From NCBI RefSeq assembly GCF_030369615.1, contig NZ_CP128494.1:1259501-1323500 (forward strand): 64,000 bases of DNA, written 5' to 3'. This document shows, piece by piece, positions 44,655 through 53,319 of the stretch. A program made the position numbers and the translations under genes. The first letter of the stretch is position 1; each line of letters starts with the position of its first letter. The stretch comes from Geobacillus stearothermophilus ATCC 12980. Lineage in GTDB: Bacteria; Bacillota; Bacilli; Bacillales; Anoxybacillaceae. Below the pieces are notes generated by a model. The model searched no databases. It was not told where the DNA came from and was given only the letters and a program-made list of their open reading frames with translations.

Positions 44655-46157
44655 ATGAAGCGAATGGAAGAACAATTTTTGGAATATGTCAAAAAAATGA
44701 TGGGATACCATGAGGCGATCGGCCTCATGTATTGGGATTTGCGGACCGGGGCTCCGAAGAAAGGAGTCGGACAGCGCTCGGAAGTGATCGGCATGCTGTC
44801 GGCGGAAGCGTTCCAAATGTCGATATCCGAAGAGATGGCGGCGTTTATCGCCAAACTGTCAGCCAAAGGGGTGTATGAACAGCTTGGTGAAGTGACGCAG
44901 CGCACGCTCGATGAGTGCAAAAAAGAATATGAGCGCAATAAAAAAATTCCCGTTGCCGAATACAAGGAGTATGTAGTACTTCGCTCCAAAGCGGAAAGCG
45001 TCTGGGAAGAGGCGAAAGCAACCGCTGATTTTTCCCGTTTTCGCCCGTACTTGGAGCGAATCATCGAGTTTCAGCGCCGTTTTATCGAGTACTGGGGATA
45101 TGAAGGGCATCCGTACAACACGCTGCTTGATCAATATGAGCCGGGCATGACGGTCGAGCTGCTCGATCAGCTGTTCGGCCGGCTGCGTGAACGCATCGTT
45201 CCGCTTGTACAAGCCGTTGCCGCCGCCCCAAATAAGCCGGATACGTCGTTTTTGTTTGCTGCGTTTCCGAAAGAACGGCAACGGGCGTTTCTTTTGGAGC
45301 TGCTTCCGGAACTCGGCTATGACTTTGGCAAAGGGCGGCTTGATGAGACGGTTCATCCGTTTGCGATCGGGTTGAACCCAAACGATGTGCGCATTACGAC
45401 GCGCTACGACGAACGCGATTTTCGCACCGCCATCTTCGGGACGATTCATGAGTGCGGCCATGCCCTGTATGAACAACATATTTCCGAAACGCTTGTCGGC
45501 ACGCCGCTTTGCGGTGGGGCATCGATGGGCATTCACGAGTCGCAGTCACTGTTTTTCGAAAATATGGTTGGCCGCCACTATTCATTTTGGAAGCGGCATT
45601 ATTCACGTCTTTCGCAATACGCGCCATCGCAGTTTGCCGGCGTTTCGCTGGATGCGTTTTACCGGGCGATCAATGAGGCGAAGCCGTCGCTGATCCGGAT
45701 TGAAGCCGATGAACTGACGTATCCGCTTCACATTATCATCCGCTACGAAATCGAAAAGCAGCTGTTTGCCGGCGATATCGAAGCGGCGGACTTGCCGGAC
45801 GTATGGAATGAGAAATATGAGCAATATCTTGGCATCCGCCCGTACAACGATGCGGTCGGCGTGTTGCAGGACGTCCATTGGTCGGGCGGCAGCTTCGGCT
45901 ATTTTCCGTCGTATGCGCTCGGCTATATGTACGCGGCGCAATTCAAACAGGCGCTCGAAAAAGAACTCGACATGGCGGCGTTGCTTGAAGAAGGGAACAT
46001 CGCGCCGATTCGTGAATGGCTGACCGAGCGCATTCATCGATTCGGAAAAACGAAAAAGCCGCTCAACCTTGTGCGCGATGCCACCGGTGAGCCGCTCAAC
46101 GCCGAACACTTGATCCGTTATTTAGAAGAAAAATATAAAGCGATTTATTGTCTATAA
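44655..46157 (+). CDS. Metallocarboxypeptidase, M32 family (YpwA)
   Basis: 500 residues. The zinc site HECGH in GTIHECGHALYEQ, and further E in GIHESQSLFFENMVGR; also family motifs DPNDVRIT-like (LNPNDVRITTRYDERDF) and IRYEIEKQLF. M32 enzymes such as Taq carboxypeptidase remove C-terminal residues; thermophile members are well known. GGGAGGATGGGG before ATG 44655. In B. subtilis the equivalent is ypwA, also next to ypvA. Confidence 0.94.
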   Translation: MKRMEEQFLEYVKKMMGYHEAIGLMYWDLRTGAPKKGVGQRSEVIGMLSAEAFQMSISEEMAAFIAKLSAKGVYEQLGEVTQRTLDECKKEYERNKKIPVAEYKEYVVLRSKAESVWEEAKATADFSRFRPYLERIIEFQRRFIEYWGYEGHPYNTLLDQYEPGMTVELLDQLFGRLRERIVPLVQAVAAAPNKPDTSFLFAAFPKERQRAFLLELLPELGYDFGKGRLDETVHPFAIGLNPNDVRITTRYDERDFRTAIFGTIHECGHALYEQHISETLVGTPLCGGASMGIHESQSLFFENMVGRHYSFWKRHYSRLSQYAPSQFAGVSLDAFYRAINEAKPSLIRIEADELTYPLHIIIRYEIEKQLFAGDIEAADLPDVWNEKYEQYLGIRPYNDAVGVLQDVHWSGGSFGYFPSYALGYMYAAQFKQALEKELDMAALLEEGNIAPIREWLTERIHRFGKTKKPLNLVRDATGEPLNAEHLIRYLEEKYKAIYCL

Positions 46158-46198
46158 AGCAAATCCCCCTCTCCGGTTTGGAAGAGGGGGATTTGCTT
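46157..46198. terminator. Bidirectional terminator between the M32 and oxidase genes
   Basis: AAGCAAATCCCCCTCT and its complement form a perfect 16-bp stem with a ten-base loop between convergent genes. Confidence 0.88.
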
Positions 46199-47846
46199 AC
46201 CATAATTTGTATCCTTTCGACCCCGGCGGAGCATTTTGAATGATGTCAATGAGCGGCACCGTATAGGCGATGACAATGAGCGCCACAACGAGGCCGATCC
46301 ACAGCTTCCAGTTTTCGAGCGCCAACGCCGCCCGTTCCTGCGGGGCGGCCGCTTCGGCGACCGGGAATTCGGTTTCGCCTTTCGGAGCGAAAAACGCTAG
46401 GTTAATGACGATGACAAGAATCAAAATGATGCCGATGAACAAAATGGTGCCGCCGACCGCCTGGGCGATTTGGTACGGAATCCATTCAAGCGCCTGCGGC
46501 GAGTTGCCGTATGTGGAGAACGCTGAGCGCCGTGGCGCCCCGAGCAAGCCTGCAAAGTGCATCGAGCCGGACATAAATGTCATCCCGACCGCCCATACGA
46601 TCGTTTGGATGATGGCAAGCCGGTTCATCGCTTTCGTCATCACCCGGCCGGTCAAATGCGGGATGAGCCAATACGATGCGCCAAAAAACGTTAACACAAC
46701 CGTCGTGGCAACGGTCAAATGGAAGTGGCCGGTCACCCAAATCGTGTTATGAACGACTTGGTTGAGCTGGTGCGAAGCATTGATGATTCCACCCGTGCCG
46801 GCCGGAATGAAAAACAGCATCCCGACAAACGGTGCGAAAAAGCGGGCGTCGCCCCACGGCAATTTCCGCCACCAGCCGAACAGGCCGGTTGCCCCCTGCG
46901 AGCGGCCGTACGATTCAAACGTCGCAAACATGGCAAACGCTGTCATGAGCGACGGAATGATGACCATAAACGTCAAGACGACTTGCACGTACTTCCAAAA
47001 CGGCGAAATCCCTGGCTCCAGCAATTGATGGTGAAAGCCGACTGGAATCGAAAACAGTAAAAACAAGATAAACGCCAGCCGCGCGAGCGAATCGGAGAAT
47101 ATTTTGCCGCCGATCACTTTCGGGATGACAGCGTACCAAACCATATACGCCGGCAATAGCCAGAAGTAGACGAGTGGATGCCCGAAATACCAAAACAGCG
47201 TCCGGCTCAAGAGCACGTTCACCCGATCCGTGAGCCCAAGCGACCACGGAATGAGCTGAAAGACGACGGTGGCGGCTACGCCAAGCGTGCAGATGAGCCA
47301 TAATACCATATTCGTGACAGACATAAACGCCAACAGTGGGCTCGCCTGACCGCGGTGCGCCTTCCGCCAGCGCGCGTAATGGGCAAACATTCCAAACCCG
47401 CTCCCCCAGCTGCCGACGACGACGAGCGCCAAGCCGATGTAAAAGCCAGCGTGCGCCTGAAGCGGCGCGTAAAACGTATATAAGACAGATGCTTGGCCGG
47501 TTAGGATGAAAAAGGCTGTGCAGGCCGTCCCTGCCGTCATCATCCAAAAACCGATCCAGCCGAGCCGGCGCGAACCGTCCGAGAGCGCTCCGGTCGTGCG
47601 GCTGACCGCAGCGAACTGAAAGCCGATAATGAAAAACGTCGTCAGCACAAGCCCAAGCAAGACGCCGTGCGTCGTCAAAATCGTGTAATAGCTGATCCCA
47701 GCCGGCAGCTCAAACTTGCCGGAACGGACGAGTGTTTGCAACAAACCGGCGAATCCCCCGAGCGCCAGGGCGGTAAAGGCGACAAACAAATGTGCCAGCG
47801 CCAGTTTGGCGTCGCGGCGATCGACTTTTTCCAACGAGTTCACCAT
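46197..47846 (-). CDS. cbaA: b(o/a)3-type cytochrome c oxidase subunit I
   Basis: 549 residues, about 13 helices. A B-type heme-copper oxidase: TTHGVLLGLV carries a low-spin heme His, YFGHPLVYFWLLPAY the CuB His with Tyr, and NTIWVTGHFHLTVA the heme ligands. The usual proton-channel residues of A-type enzymes are absent. Such high-affinity oxidases serve at low oxygen in Geobacillus. ATG 47846, right after the stop of the subunit II gene. It is the last gene of the operon. Confidence 0.93.
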   Translation of the reverse strand: MVNSLEKVDRRDAKLALAHLFVAFTALALGGFAGLLQTLVRSGKFELPAGISYYTILTTHGVLLGLVLTTFFIIGFQFAAVSRTTGALSDGSRRLGWIGFWMMTAGTACTAFFILTGQASVLYTFYAPLQAHAGFYIGLALVVVGSWGSGFGMFAHYARWRKAHRGQASPLLAFMSVTNMVLWLICTLGVAATVVFQLIPWSLGLTDRVNVLLSRTLFWYFGHPLVYFWLLPAYMVWYAVIPKVIGGKIFSDSLARLAFILFLLFSIPVGFHHQLLEPGISPFWKYVQVVLTFMVIIPSLMTAFAMFATFESYGRSQGATGLFGWWRKLPWGDARFFAPFVGMLFFIPAGTGGIINASHQLNQVVHNTIWVTGHFHLTVATTVVLTFFGASYWLIPHLTGRVMTKAMNRLAIIQTIVWAVGMTFMSGSMHFAGLLGAPRRSAFSTYGNSPQALEWIPYQIAQAVGGTILFIGIILILVIVINLAFFAPKGETEFPVAEAAAPQERAALALENWKLWIGLVVALIVIAYTVPLIDIIQNAPPGSKGYKLW

Positions 47847-47847
47847 C

Positions 47848-48318
47848 TCACTCCACCACCTTAATGCGCGCCGTCATCATATGGTGGCCGGCGCCGCAAT
47901 ATTCATTGCAAAGAATCGTATACTCGCCCGGTTTGTCAAACGTCGTTGTCAAGCTGTTGACATAGCCGGGTTCGACCATCATATTGATGTTCGTTCCGGG
48001 AATTTCAAACCCGTGAATGACATCTTTTGAGGTGACGTTGATCGTCACTTTCGCTCCTTTTGGAATTTCAATGGCATTTGGCGTAAAGGAAAACGCGGCC
48101 ACGACGATGTTCAGTTCGTATTCGTCATCCCCTTTTTTCACAAGCCCCGGATGATCAAACGGCGGGGTAGTGTCCACTTTTTCCGGATCGATCGTCGTCA
48201 GACAGCTTGGCGGCTGCTGTCCGGCGGCGAAAGCGCTCACGCCGACGACCGTCAAAAAGACGATCAAACAACCGATGCCGAACGTCAGCCAAATTTTTTC
48301 ATACTTATGAATGTGCAT
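47848..48318 (-). CDS. cbaB: Cytochrome b(o/a)3 oxidase subunit II
   Basis: 156 residues. One N-terminal membrane anchor (WLTFGIGCLIVFLTVVGVSAF), then a cupredoxin domain with the CuA site: His in DVIHGFEIPG and EYTILCNEYCGAGHHMM (Cys-x3-Cys-x3-His-x2-Met). It accepts electrons from cytochrome c on the outer face. Small, as in ba3 oxidases. Lies between the small subunit and subunit I genes. Confidence 0.93.
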   Translation of the reverse strand: MHIHKYEKIWLTFGIGCLIVFLTVVGVSAFAAGQQPPSCLTTIDPEKVDTTPPFDHPGLVKKGDDEYELNIVVAAFSFTPNAIEIPKGAKVTINVTSKDVIHGFEIPGTNINMMVEPGYVNSLTTTFDKPGEYTILCNEYCGAGHHMMTARIKVVE

Positions 48319-48339
48319 CTCAAGTCCCTCCCTTGCCGC

Positions 48340-48501
48340 TTACAGGCGGTGTAAAAATAAAAAGTAGACGCTGACCCAGGCGAAAATGATGAAAAAGCCG
48401 AGCAAAAACACGGACGACAGCGTGCCGCTGAGCGCCGGCTCTTTTTCCTTTTTTGTTTGCCGGTCCATTGCCGTCGGTTTTGTCCGCTCTGGTTTGGCCA
48501 T
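48340..48501 (-). CDS. Cytochrome c oxidase small subunit IIa
   Basis: 53 residues: a basic, polar N-terminus (MAKPERTKPTAMDRQTKKEK) and one transmembrane helix (GTLSSVFLLGFFIIFAWVSV). Matches the one-helix subunit IIa of ba3 oxidases, which completes the helix missing from short subunit II. ATG 48501 follows GAGGAGGGATGAAAGG. First gene of the operon, 21 bases before cbaB. Confidence 0.85.
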   Translation of the reverse strand: MAKPERTKPTAMDRQTKKEKEPALSGTLSSVFLLGFFIIFAWVSVYFLFLHRL

Positions 48502-48590
48502 CCTTTCATCCCTCCTCGTGCGTTTTGGATTCATCCCCCATAACGTTGACAGGCAGGTGCGCCAAGCGTGAGTTTCCCTGCTTTGACACT

Positions 48591-48633
48591 ATCATAACCG
48601 TACAAAACGGCTGCAACAGTGACTTTTCTCACA
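48591..48633 (-). promoter_or_regulatory. FNR-like site and promoter of the oxidase operon
   Basis: On the minus strand TGTGA-GAAAAG-TCACT (48633-48618) equals the Bacillus Fnr consensus TGTGA-N6-TCACT. TATGAT (48596-48591) is a -10. With the usual 7-base spacing the start is near 48584, which puts the centre of the site at -41.5, the classic activating position. This predicts oxygen-limited activation. The predicted leader is about 80 bases. The remaining part of the 48634-48850 gap has no gene; it contains an odd T/A-rich run (48805-48850). Confidence 0.72.
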
Positions 48634-48854
48634 AAAACAACACAAGAAGTTTGAACAAATGGTGACGATGGTGAACAATGTAGGAAAAGGGCGGGAAGGA
48701 AAAAGGCGGCGGATCCGTCTGATGAGGGACAGCGGCAACGGTTTTGTCCCGGACAGAATCGGAACGAAGATAGCTGACGGCAAAGGAGAGTAAAAACGAA
48801 TGATTAATTATTTTTTTATTTAATGTTCGTTTTTTTTTTTTATTAAAAAACCGC

Positions 48855-48883
48855 TTCTCATCCGCCGCTTTCCATGGTATACT
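48855..48883 (+). promoter_or_regulatory. Promoter of the guanine-riboswitch transcript
   Basis: TTCTCA (48855-48860), 17 bases, then TATACT (48878-48883) with an extended TGG in front. Transcription would start about 15 bases before the aptamer. Confidence 0.6.
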
Positions 48884-48904
48884 GCTAGTAACTGAATCAC
48901 GCTG

Positions 48905-49080
48905 ACTCACTCATATAATCGCAAGAATACGGCTTGCGAGTCTCTACCAGCCGACCGTAAATCGGCTGACTATGAGTGGTAATGTCAAGGGGGGCGGCCA
49001 TGGCCGTCTTGCGCCTTCCTTTTGCCTTGGCTTAAAAGACATTGCCTGACTCATGGAATGAGTGAGGCCGGTGTTTTTTA
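48905..49080 (+). promoter_or_regulatory. Guanine (purine) riboswitch with terminator
   Basis: Aptamer 48908-48978: P1 CACTCATA/TATGAGTG, the conserved TATAATC after P1, P2 TCGCAAG/CTTGCGA with the loop AATACGG, TCTCTACC junction, P3 AGCCGA/TCGGCT with loop CCGTAAA, then GACTATG. The C in GACTATG marks guanine/hypoxanthine specificity. The expression platform ends in a terminator (about 49039-49079: ACTCAT/ATGAGT and GCCT/AGGC stems and TTTTTT). High purine should stop transcription before xpt. Confidence 0.94.
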
Positions 49081-49107
49081 AGCTTTTTTATTTTGGAGGG
49101 GATTGGC

Positions 49108-49347
49108 ATGCGCGAATTGCTCGAAAAAATTGCCACTGAAGGAGAGGTGCTGGCCGGCGGGGTGCTGAAAGTCGATCGCTTTTTGAACCATCAGGTCGCC
49201 CCACAGCTGATGAAGCGGATCGGCGAAGCGTTTGCCGGCCGGTTTTGCGGCGAGCGGCCGACGAAAGTGTTGACGCTTGAGTCATCGGGCATCAGCCCGG
49301 CCATCATGGCCGCGTATGAACTTGGCATCCCGCTTGTCGTTGCCCGT
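49108..49347 (+). pseudogene. xpt: Xanthine phosphoribosyltransferase, N-terminal part
   Basis: ATG 49108 behind GGAGGGG begins [20 protein letters not shown], then [40 protein letters not shown] and PLVVARK. These are the first 80 residues of Xpt. The PRPP-binding motif (IDDFLANG in the family) and the rest are missing; the frame ends ten codons later. The sequence continues as the end of pbuX in another frame. Xpt would have salvaged xanthine. Confidence 0.9.
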
Positions 49348-49583
49348 AAGCCGATTTGGCTATGCAAGAAAACTTGCTGATCATTGCTTGCTCGGTCGGC
49401 ATAGGGCTTGGGGTGACGGCGGTGCCGAACTTGTTTGCTGAGCTTCCGGCGGGCCTGCGCATTTTGACGGACAGCGGCATCGTCGCCGGCGGCCTCACCG
49501 CCATCCTTTTAAATGCCGTCTTCCATTTCGGCAAGGCGAGAAAATCGGCTGCACTGCCGTTGCAGGAACAAAAAATTTCATAA
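49348..49583 (+). pseudogene. pbuX: Xanthine permease, C-terminal remnant
   Basis: The frame ending at TAA 49583 reads [20 protein letters not shown], then VTAVPNLFAELPAGLRILTD and SGIVAGGLTAILLNAVFH. This is the last helices of a NAT-family xanthine permease (PbuX, about 440 residues). An ATG at 49356 exists without SD. The deletion removed the end of xpt and most of pbuX, leaving one riboswitch in front of two useless fragments. Confidence 0.85.
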
Positions 49584-49769
49584 TCGTATTGATCGCTTTC
49601 ATAGAAATCCATCAGCTGTTCCTGAGGCTGCGGCCGCGCTTCGTGCCGCCGCTGCGGGGAGAACGGGCGTGTGTTTCCGGCAGTGCGCAAGTAAAACAAA
49701 GACAGCCGGCTGTGAAACGGTTCCATTGACGCCAATGGCTCGCCGGCTGCGGGCCGGGGAAAAACATTC

Positions 49770-49800
49770 ATCCCGCTGAACGAACCGGCGGGATTTTTTT
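49770..49800 (+). terminator. Terminator of the former xpt-pbuX operon
   Basis: ATCCCGC and GCGGGAT with an 11-base loop and seven T. The 49584-49769 stretch before it has no supported gene; a minus-strand reading (EQLMDFYESDQYDYEIF) looks protein-like but lacks any start. Confidence 0.82.
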
Positions 49801-49878
49801 GTTTTCCTATTGGGAAACGGGGCGAAATACAGTAAAATGAATGTAAATGACATTGACGGAAACAAAGGGGTTTTGGTC

Positions 49879-51224
49879 ATGGGAATATTGTGATCGAGCG
49901 GCCGCCATTGCGGCCGTGGCTGGCGAAAATGACAAATATGCACGACCGGCTTCAGCAAGCCGGCGACAACGAAAATGCCGATAAAGTGAAGCATGCCGAT
50001 GCGCTGCTGTTTGTCACGTATTACAACCACGCGTTCTCGAAGGCAGACCGGGAGTTTTTGCTGCAGCTCGGGCGCGTCAAAGATGCGTTTTCGCTTGATA
50101 AAATGTTTTTCATCATCAATGCGGCTGATTTGGCCCAGTCGAAAGAGGAGCTTGAGGCCGTCATTTCCTATATGAACGGAGAGCTCGCCCGCTTCGGCAT
50201 CCGCTTCCCGCGCCTTTATGCGCTCTCAAGCCGCTTGGCGCTGGCGGAAAAAACGGGGGCCGAGCCCGGTCCGCGCGGCGTCTTGGCGGACTCCGGCTTG
50301 TCTGCCTTTGAAACCGACTTCTTCCGCTTCTTAACGGAAGAACTGGCGGAAGTCGCCGTCGAGAGCGCATATGCCGAGCTTGAGCGGGCGCGGCGGGCGG
50401 CAGAGGAATTCGCGCGCGCCGCAGGGCAAAGCGAAGCGGAAAAAGCGGAGAAACGGCAGGCGCTTGAGGCGGTGAAAACGAAGATGCACGCCGTGCTTGC
50501 TGGCATTGATGATGCCTACGGCCGGCAGGCGCTTCGCCAGGAAGTCGACGAATTGCTCTATTACGTCAAGCAGCGCGTCTTTTTCCGCCTCAACGATGTG
50601 TTTAAGGAGGCGTTCAACCCGGCGGTGCTCCGCGACGACCAAGGCCCGGCGCGGCGGGCGCTTGAGCGTTGCCTCGACGAGTTGCTCGCATCGGTTGGCT
50701 TTGATTTGGCCCAAGAGTTGCGGGCGACGAGCTTGCGTGTTGAGTCGTTTTTGCACAAACAGCTGGCCGAGCAGTTCTCGCGCCTATTCCATGAGCTTCG
50801 TCGTTTCGATGATGCGCTCGCGCTCACGCCGCCTGAGCCGTTTGCCTTTTCGGCGCCGGAGTTTGCCAACGCCCTTGGGGATGTAGACCGGGTGCGGTTT
50901 ACCAAGGCGCTTTCGCTGTATAAAAACGCCAAATCGTTTTTTGAGCGCGACGAAAAGCGGCGGATGAAAGAGGAAATTGAGGCGGCGCTTGTCGAGCCGA
51001 TCGACGCCTATTTGGCTGAGCAAAAAGAGCGGCTTGTGGCGACGTACGAAGAACAATACAAGGCTGCCGTCGCCGCACTTTTGGCCGCTCTCGCGGAACA
51101 AGTCGACAGCTATATGGAGGGCTTGCTTGCCGCGCTCGCCGAAGCGGCGGATCATGAGGCGCTCGCCCGCATCGAAGCGGCGCTTCGCGGCCTTCTTTCG
51201 GGCCGCGTCGGGGAGGCGCGTTGA
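49879..51224 (+). pseudogene. Bacterial dynamin-like protein (DynA/YpbR), C-terminal remnant
   Basis: AAAGGGG and ATG 49879 open only four codons. The dynamin sequence appears in another frame (open from GTG 49890): ADALLFVTYYNHAFSKADRE, MFFIINAADLAQSKEELEAV (the G4-like NxxD region) and RLYALSSR, followed by about 330 residues of long helices (stalk). DynA of B. subtilis has 1193 residues with two GTPase modules. Here the first module and the P-loop of the second are missing, so GTP hydrolysis is not expected. The ypbS-like gene follows as in B. subtilis. Confidence 0.78.
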
Positions 51225-51412
51225 TGAACCGGTTTCACGCTTGCGCTAAATGCATCTACTACCGTATAGAAAAGCGAGCCGACGGGCTGTACACGTATTG
51301 CCGCCGGCTCGGCTATAAGACGAAGCCAAACTATCGGTTCAACTGCTGGACGCCAAAACCGAACGTCCGGCGTTTGATGGAAAAAGAAGCAGGAAAGGAC
51401 GAGGACCATTGA
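51224..51412 (+). CDS. Small cysteine-rich protein
   Basis: About 62 residues (ATG 51224 in the overlap TTGATGAAC): MNRFHACAKCIYYRIEKRAD, later CRRLGYKTKPNYRFNCW. Four Cys in pairs (CAKC...C...C) suggest a metal site. It overlaps the dynamin stop by 1 base and the ypbS start by 4, so the three genes were translated as an operon. Function unknown. Confidence 0.65.
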   Translation: MNRFHACAKCIYYRIEKRADGLYTYCRRLGYKTKPNYRFNCWTPKPNVRRLMEKEAGKDEDH

Positions 51413-51675
51413 GCGAAGTACATCACGCCATCACCGCCCATATCAACAAACAGCACGCCATCTTAAAGCGGTTTGCCGCCCTTGAGCTCGAGCGCGAGCG
51501 GCGCATCGATGAGGCGGTTGAACGGTGCCGCCGCGGTGAGCCGTTTACGGTCGAGGCGATCAATGAAGTGACGAAACAAATGAACGAGCTGGCCGCCGGC
51601 GGCCTCGTGCCGGCGCGCCGCTATGTAACGCCAGAGATGGTGCGCGACTACGTGCGCCAGCTTGAAGAGAAGTAA
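51409..51675 (+). CDS. ypbS: DUF2533 family protein (YpbS-like)
   Basis: 88 residues: SEVHHAITAHINKQHAILKR, then EAINEVTKQMNELAAGGLVP and TPEMVRDYV. Helical and soluble, similar to YpbS of B. subtilis, which lies next to the dynamin gene there as well. The start TTG 51409 (overlapping the previous stop) follows GAAAGGACGAGG. Role unknown. Confidence 0.75.
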   Translation: MSEVHHAITAHINKQHAILKRFAALELERERRIDEAVERCRRGEPFTVEAINEVTKQMNELAAGGLVPARRYVTPEMVRDYVRQLEEK

Positions 51676-51765
51676 CGCACACAGCCGAAGCGTTGGCATT
51701 GGCTGCCCGGCTGCCGGCCTGTAAGCAGGCCGGGCTGATGAAAACGAAAGAGGGGGGAGAAACAA

Positions 51766-51944
51766 TGGCGTCTCTCGTTTCCCACGAATGGCTGTTGGCG
51801 CATTTGTCCGATGAAACCATCCGTATTGTTGATTGCCGGTTTTGGCTTGGCGATCCGGCTAAAGGGGCGTCTCTTTACCGGGAAGACCATATTCCCGGAG
51901 CGGTGTACCCGATTGAAACGGGTGACCCGTCATCCGATGCTTAG
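51766..51944 (+). pseudogene. Rhodanese/sulfurtransferase, N-terminal stub
   Basis: ATG 51766 behind GAGGGGGGAG starts MASLVSHEWLLAHLSDETIR, then IVDCRFWLGDPAKGASLYRE and DHIPGAVYPIE. That is the first 50 residues of a two-domain thiosulfate/3-mercaptopyruvate sulfurtransferase. A TAG at 51942 ends it; the active-site Cys loop and second domain are absent. Confidence 0.72.
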
Positions 51945-52193
51945 TTTTCTCCGATTCGGGCTGAAACATCATTCGACGCCTCGGTGTTGTCGGATGGAAC
52001 CGTTGTTTTCTTTTCGTTTTCTTTTTTCGGTCCGCATGAGGTCGAAGCGTTGTTGATTTTCAACGATTTTCACCTAGTGTTTGGTTCGCTTTTCTTCCAT
52101 TGTTTCGGACGCCGGTTGAAGCCGCTGTATGCATAGTTTTTTGGCCGCTGGCGGATACTATAGGTGAACCGACGGAAGCAGAGGAGGAGACGC
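51945..52193. other. Unassigned stretch with an orphan open frame
   Basis: A frame from about 51948 to TAG 52137 reads ASVLSDGTVV, then GPHEVEALLIFNDFHLVFGS and LFFHCFGRRLKPLYA without an SD or start codon. It may be a remnant of whatever followed the rhodanese gene or a chance frame. No known family recognised. Confidence 0.3.
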
Positions 52194-52343
52194 ATGGGCC
52201 GGACCAAACTTGGCAATGCCAATGCCCAACGGAACAACAACGCCAAAAAGAAAAACGGCTTCAATGAATGGACGAGCGAGTTTGCTTCGTACGCCGAGGT
52301 GGAAGCCGAGAAACTGAAAAACGACCATAAAAACATCCGTTAA
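52194..52343 (+). CDS. Small basic hypothetical protein, possibly spore-related
   Basis: 49 residues: MGRTKLGNANAQRNNNAKKK, then EWTSEFASYAEVEAEKLKND. The Asn/Lys-rich start resembles small sporulation proteins, but I cannot place it in a defined Ssp family. GCAGAGGAGGAGACGC lies before ATG 52194, and a terminator follows (ACGAGGG/CCCTCGT plus T run, 52346-52369). Confidence 0.6.
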   Translation: MGRTKLGNANAQRNNNAKKKNGFNEWTSEFASYAEVEAEKLKNDHKNIR

Positions 52344-52345
52344 TG

Positions 52346-52369
52346 ACGAGGGCTCGCCCCTCGTTTTTT
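52346..52369 (+). terminator. Rho-independent terminator
   Basis: ACGAGGG and CCCTCGT with a five-base loop, followed by TTTTT. Confidence 0.8.
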
Positions 52370-52481
52370 CGTCCTTAGACGTCAACGTTGGCAAACACAA
52401 ACGTATGTGCTATAATGATGGGCAGAGCGGCGGAGGGCGCTGGATGGAAGAAAGGGCGCCGGCCGGCAGGGAGGGAAATGC

Positions 52482-53009
52482 GTGCGGAAATGGTTCGTCG
52501 TCCTATTGTTTTTGGCCGTTGCCGGCTATGGTCTTTGGAATGTGATGGCTGCCGGGAACGAACAGGAAACAGACGAAATAGAAAGCGGCCCGGGCATCGG
52601 CCAGACGGCCCCTGATTTGACGCTGCCGACGCTTGGCGGCAAAGCCGTCCGGCTGTCTGATTTGCGCGGCAAAGCGGTTGTCCTCAACTTTTGGACGTCG
52701 TGGTGTCCGCCGTGCAAAAAGGAAATGCCGGAGCTTGAGGCGTTTTACAAGCAGCACGGCCGCGAAGTCATGTTGCTTGCCGTCCATTTGACGACGCAAG
52801 ATACACTCGATAATGCGGAGCGATTTGCGAAAGACAAAAAACTGACGTTGCCCGTCGCCTTGGATGTGCGCGGCGAGGCGCTTCACCGATACCGAATCCA
52901 GACGATTCCGACGACGTATATCATCGACCCAAACGGCGTCATCCGGCAAAAAATCATCGGCCCGGTGACCGCCGCGCAACTCGAAAAGAAGACAGCGCTC
53001 TTTCGTTGA
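52482..53009 (+). CDS. Membrane-anchored thioredoxin-like protein (YneN/ResA type)
   Basis: 175 residues. An N-terminal signal anchor (WFVVLLFLAVAGYGLW), then the redoxin fold with IGQTAPDLTLPTLGGKAV, the active site NFWTSWCPPCKKEMPEL (CPPC), and the cis-Pro loop QTIPTTYIIDP. It faces the outside and probably reduces disulfides, for example in cytochrome c or sporulation factors, like ResA/StoA. GTG 52482 follows GGCAGGGAGG. In B. subtilis yneN lies beside sspN-tlp as here, though without the citB gene found there. Confidence 0.88.
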   Translation: MRKWFVVLLFLAVAGYGLWNVMAAGNEQETDEIESGPGIGQTAPDLTLPTLGGKAVRLSDLRGKAVVLNFWTSWCPPCKKEMPELEAFYKQHGREVMLLAVHLTTQDTLDNAERFAKDKKLTLPVALDVRGEALHRYRIQTIPTTYIIDPNGVIRQKIIGPVTAAQLEKKTALFR

Positions 53010-53132
53010 CCGAACAGTTTTGACGGAAGGCGCTTTTTTTTATGGTTCATTATTTTTTGAAAAGTTGTCATAATTTTTATCTTTTTTGGGCATGAATAAG
53101 ATTACAATATAAATGAGGGGAGGTTGATAGCG

Positions 53133-53264
53133 ATGAGACGATCCCGCAAAATGACTCTCCAAGAACTGATCAGCGAGAACAAACGGCAATTGTTGAGCGA
53201 CCGGGAAGCGCTCGAGAAAATCGAGAAAAAGCTGGAAGAGCGGATGCTCAAGAAAGCAGAATGA
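53133..53264 (+). CDS. fbpB: FbpB-like small basic protein
   Basis: 43 residues: [20 protein letters not shown], then [20 protein letters not shown]. This matches FbpB, a basic helper of the FsrA iron-sparing response in B. subtilis. GAGGGGAGG before ATG 53133. FbpB is Fur-regulated in B. subtilis; I see no convincing Fur box here. Confidence 0.75.
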   Translation: MRRSRKMTLQELISENKRQLLSDREALEKIEKKLEERMLKKAE

Positions 53265-53319
53265 CCCATGCATAGCGGTCCTCCGGGCGGACAGACTAGA
53301 TGGCGAGGAGGCGAAGACA

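Noticed and set aside
48800..48850. Long T/A run as a possible origin or AT-rich regulatory element
   Set aside because: No DnaA boxes or repeats accompany it; it may be a simple homopolymer stretch between two transcription units.
49584..49769. Minus-strand reading ending EQLMDFYESDQYDYEIF
   Set aside because: Looks protein-like over 17 residues only and overlaps the pbuX remnant; no start or SD.
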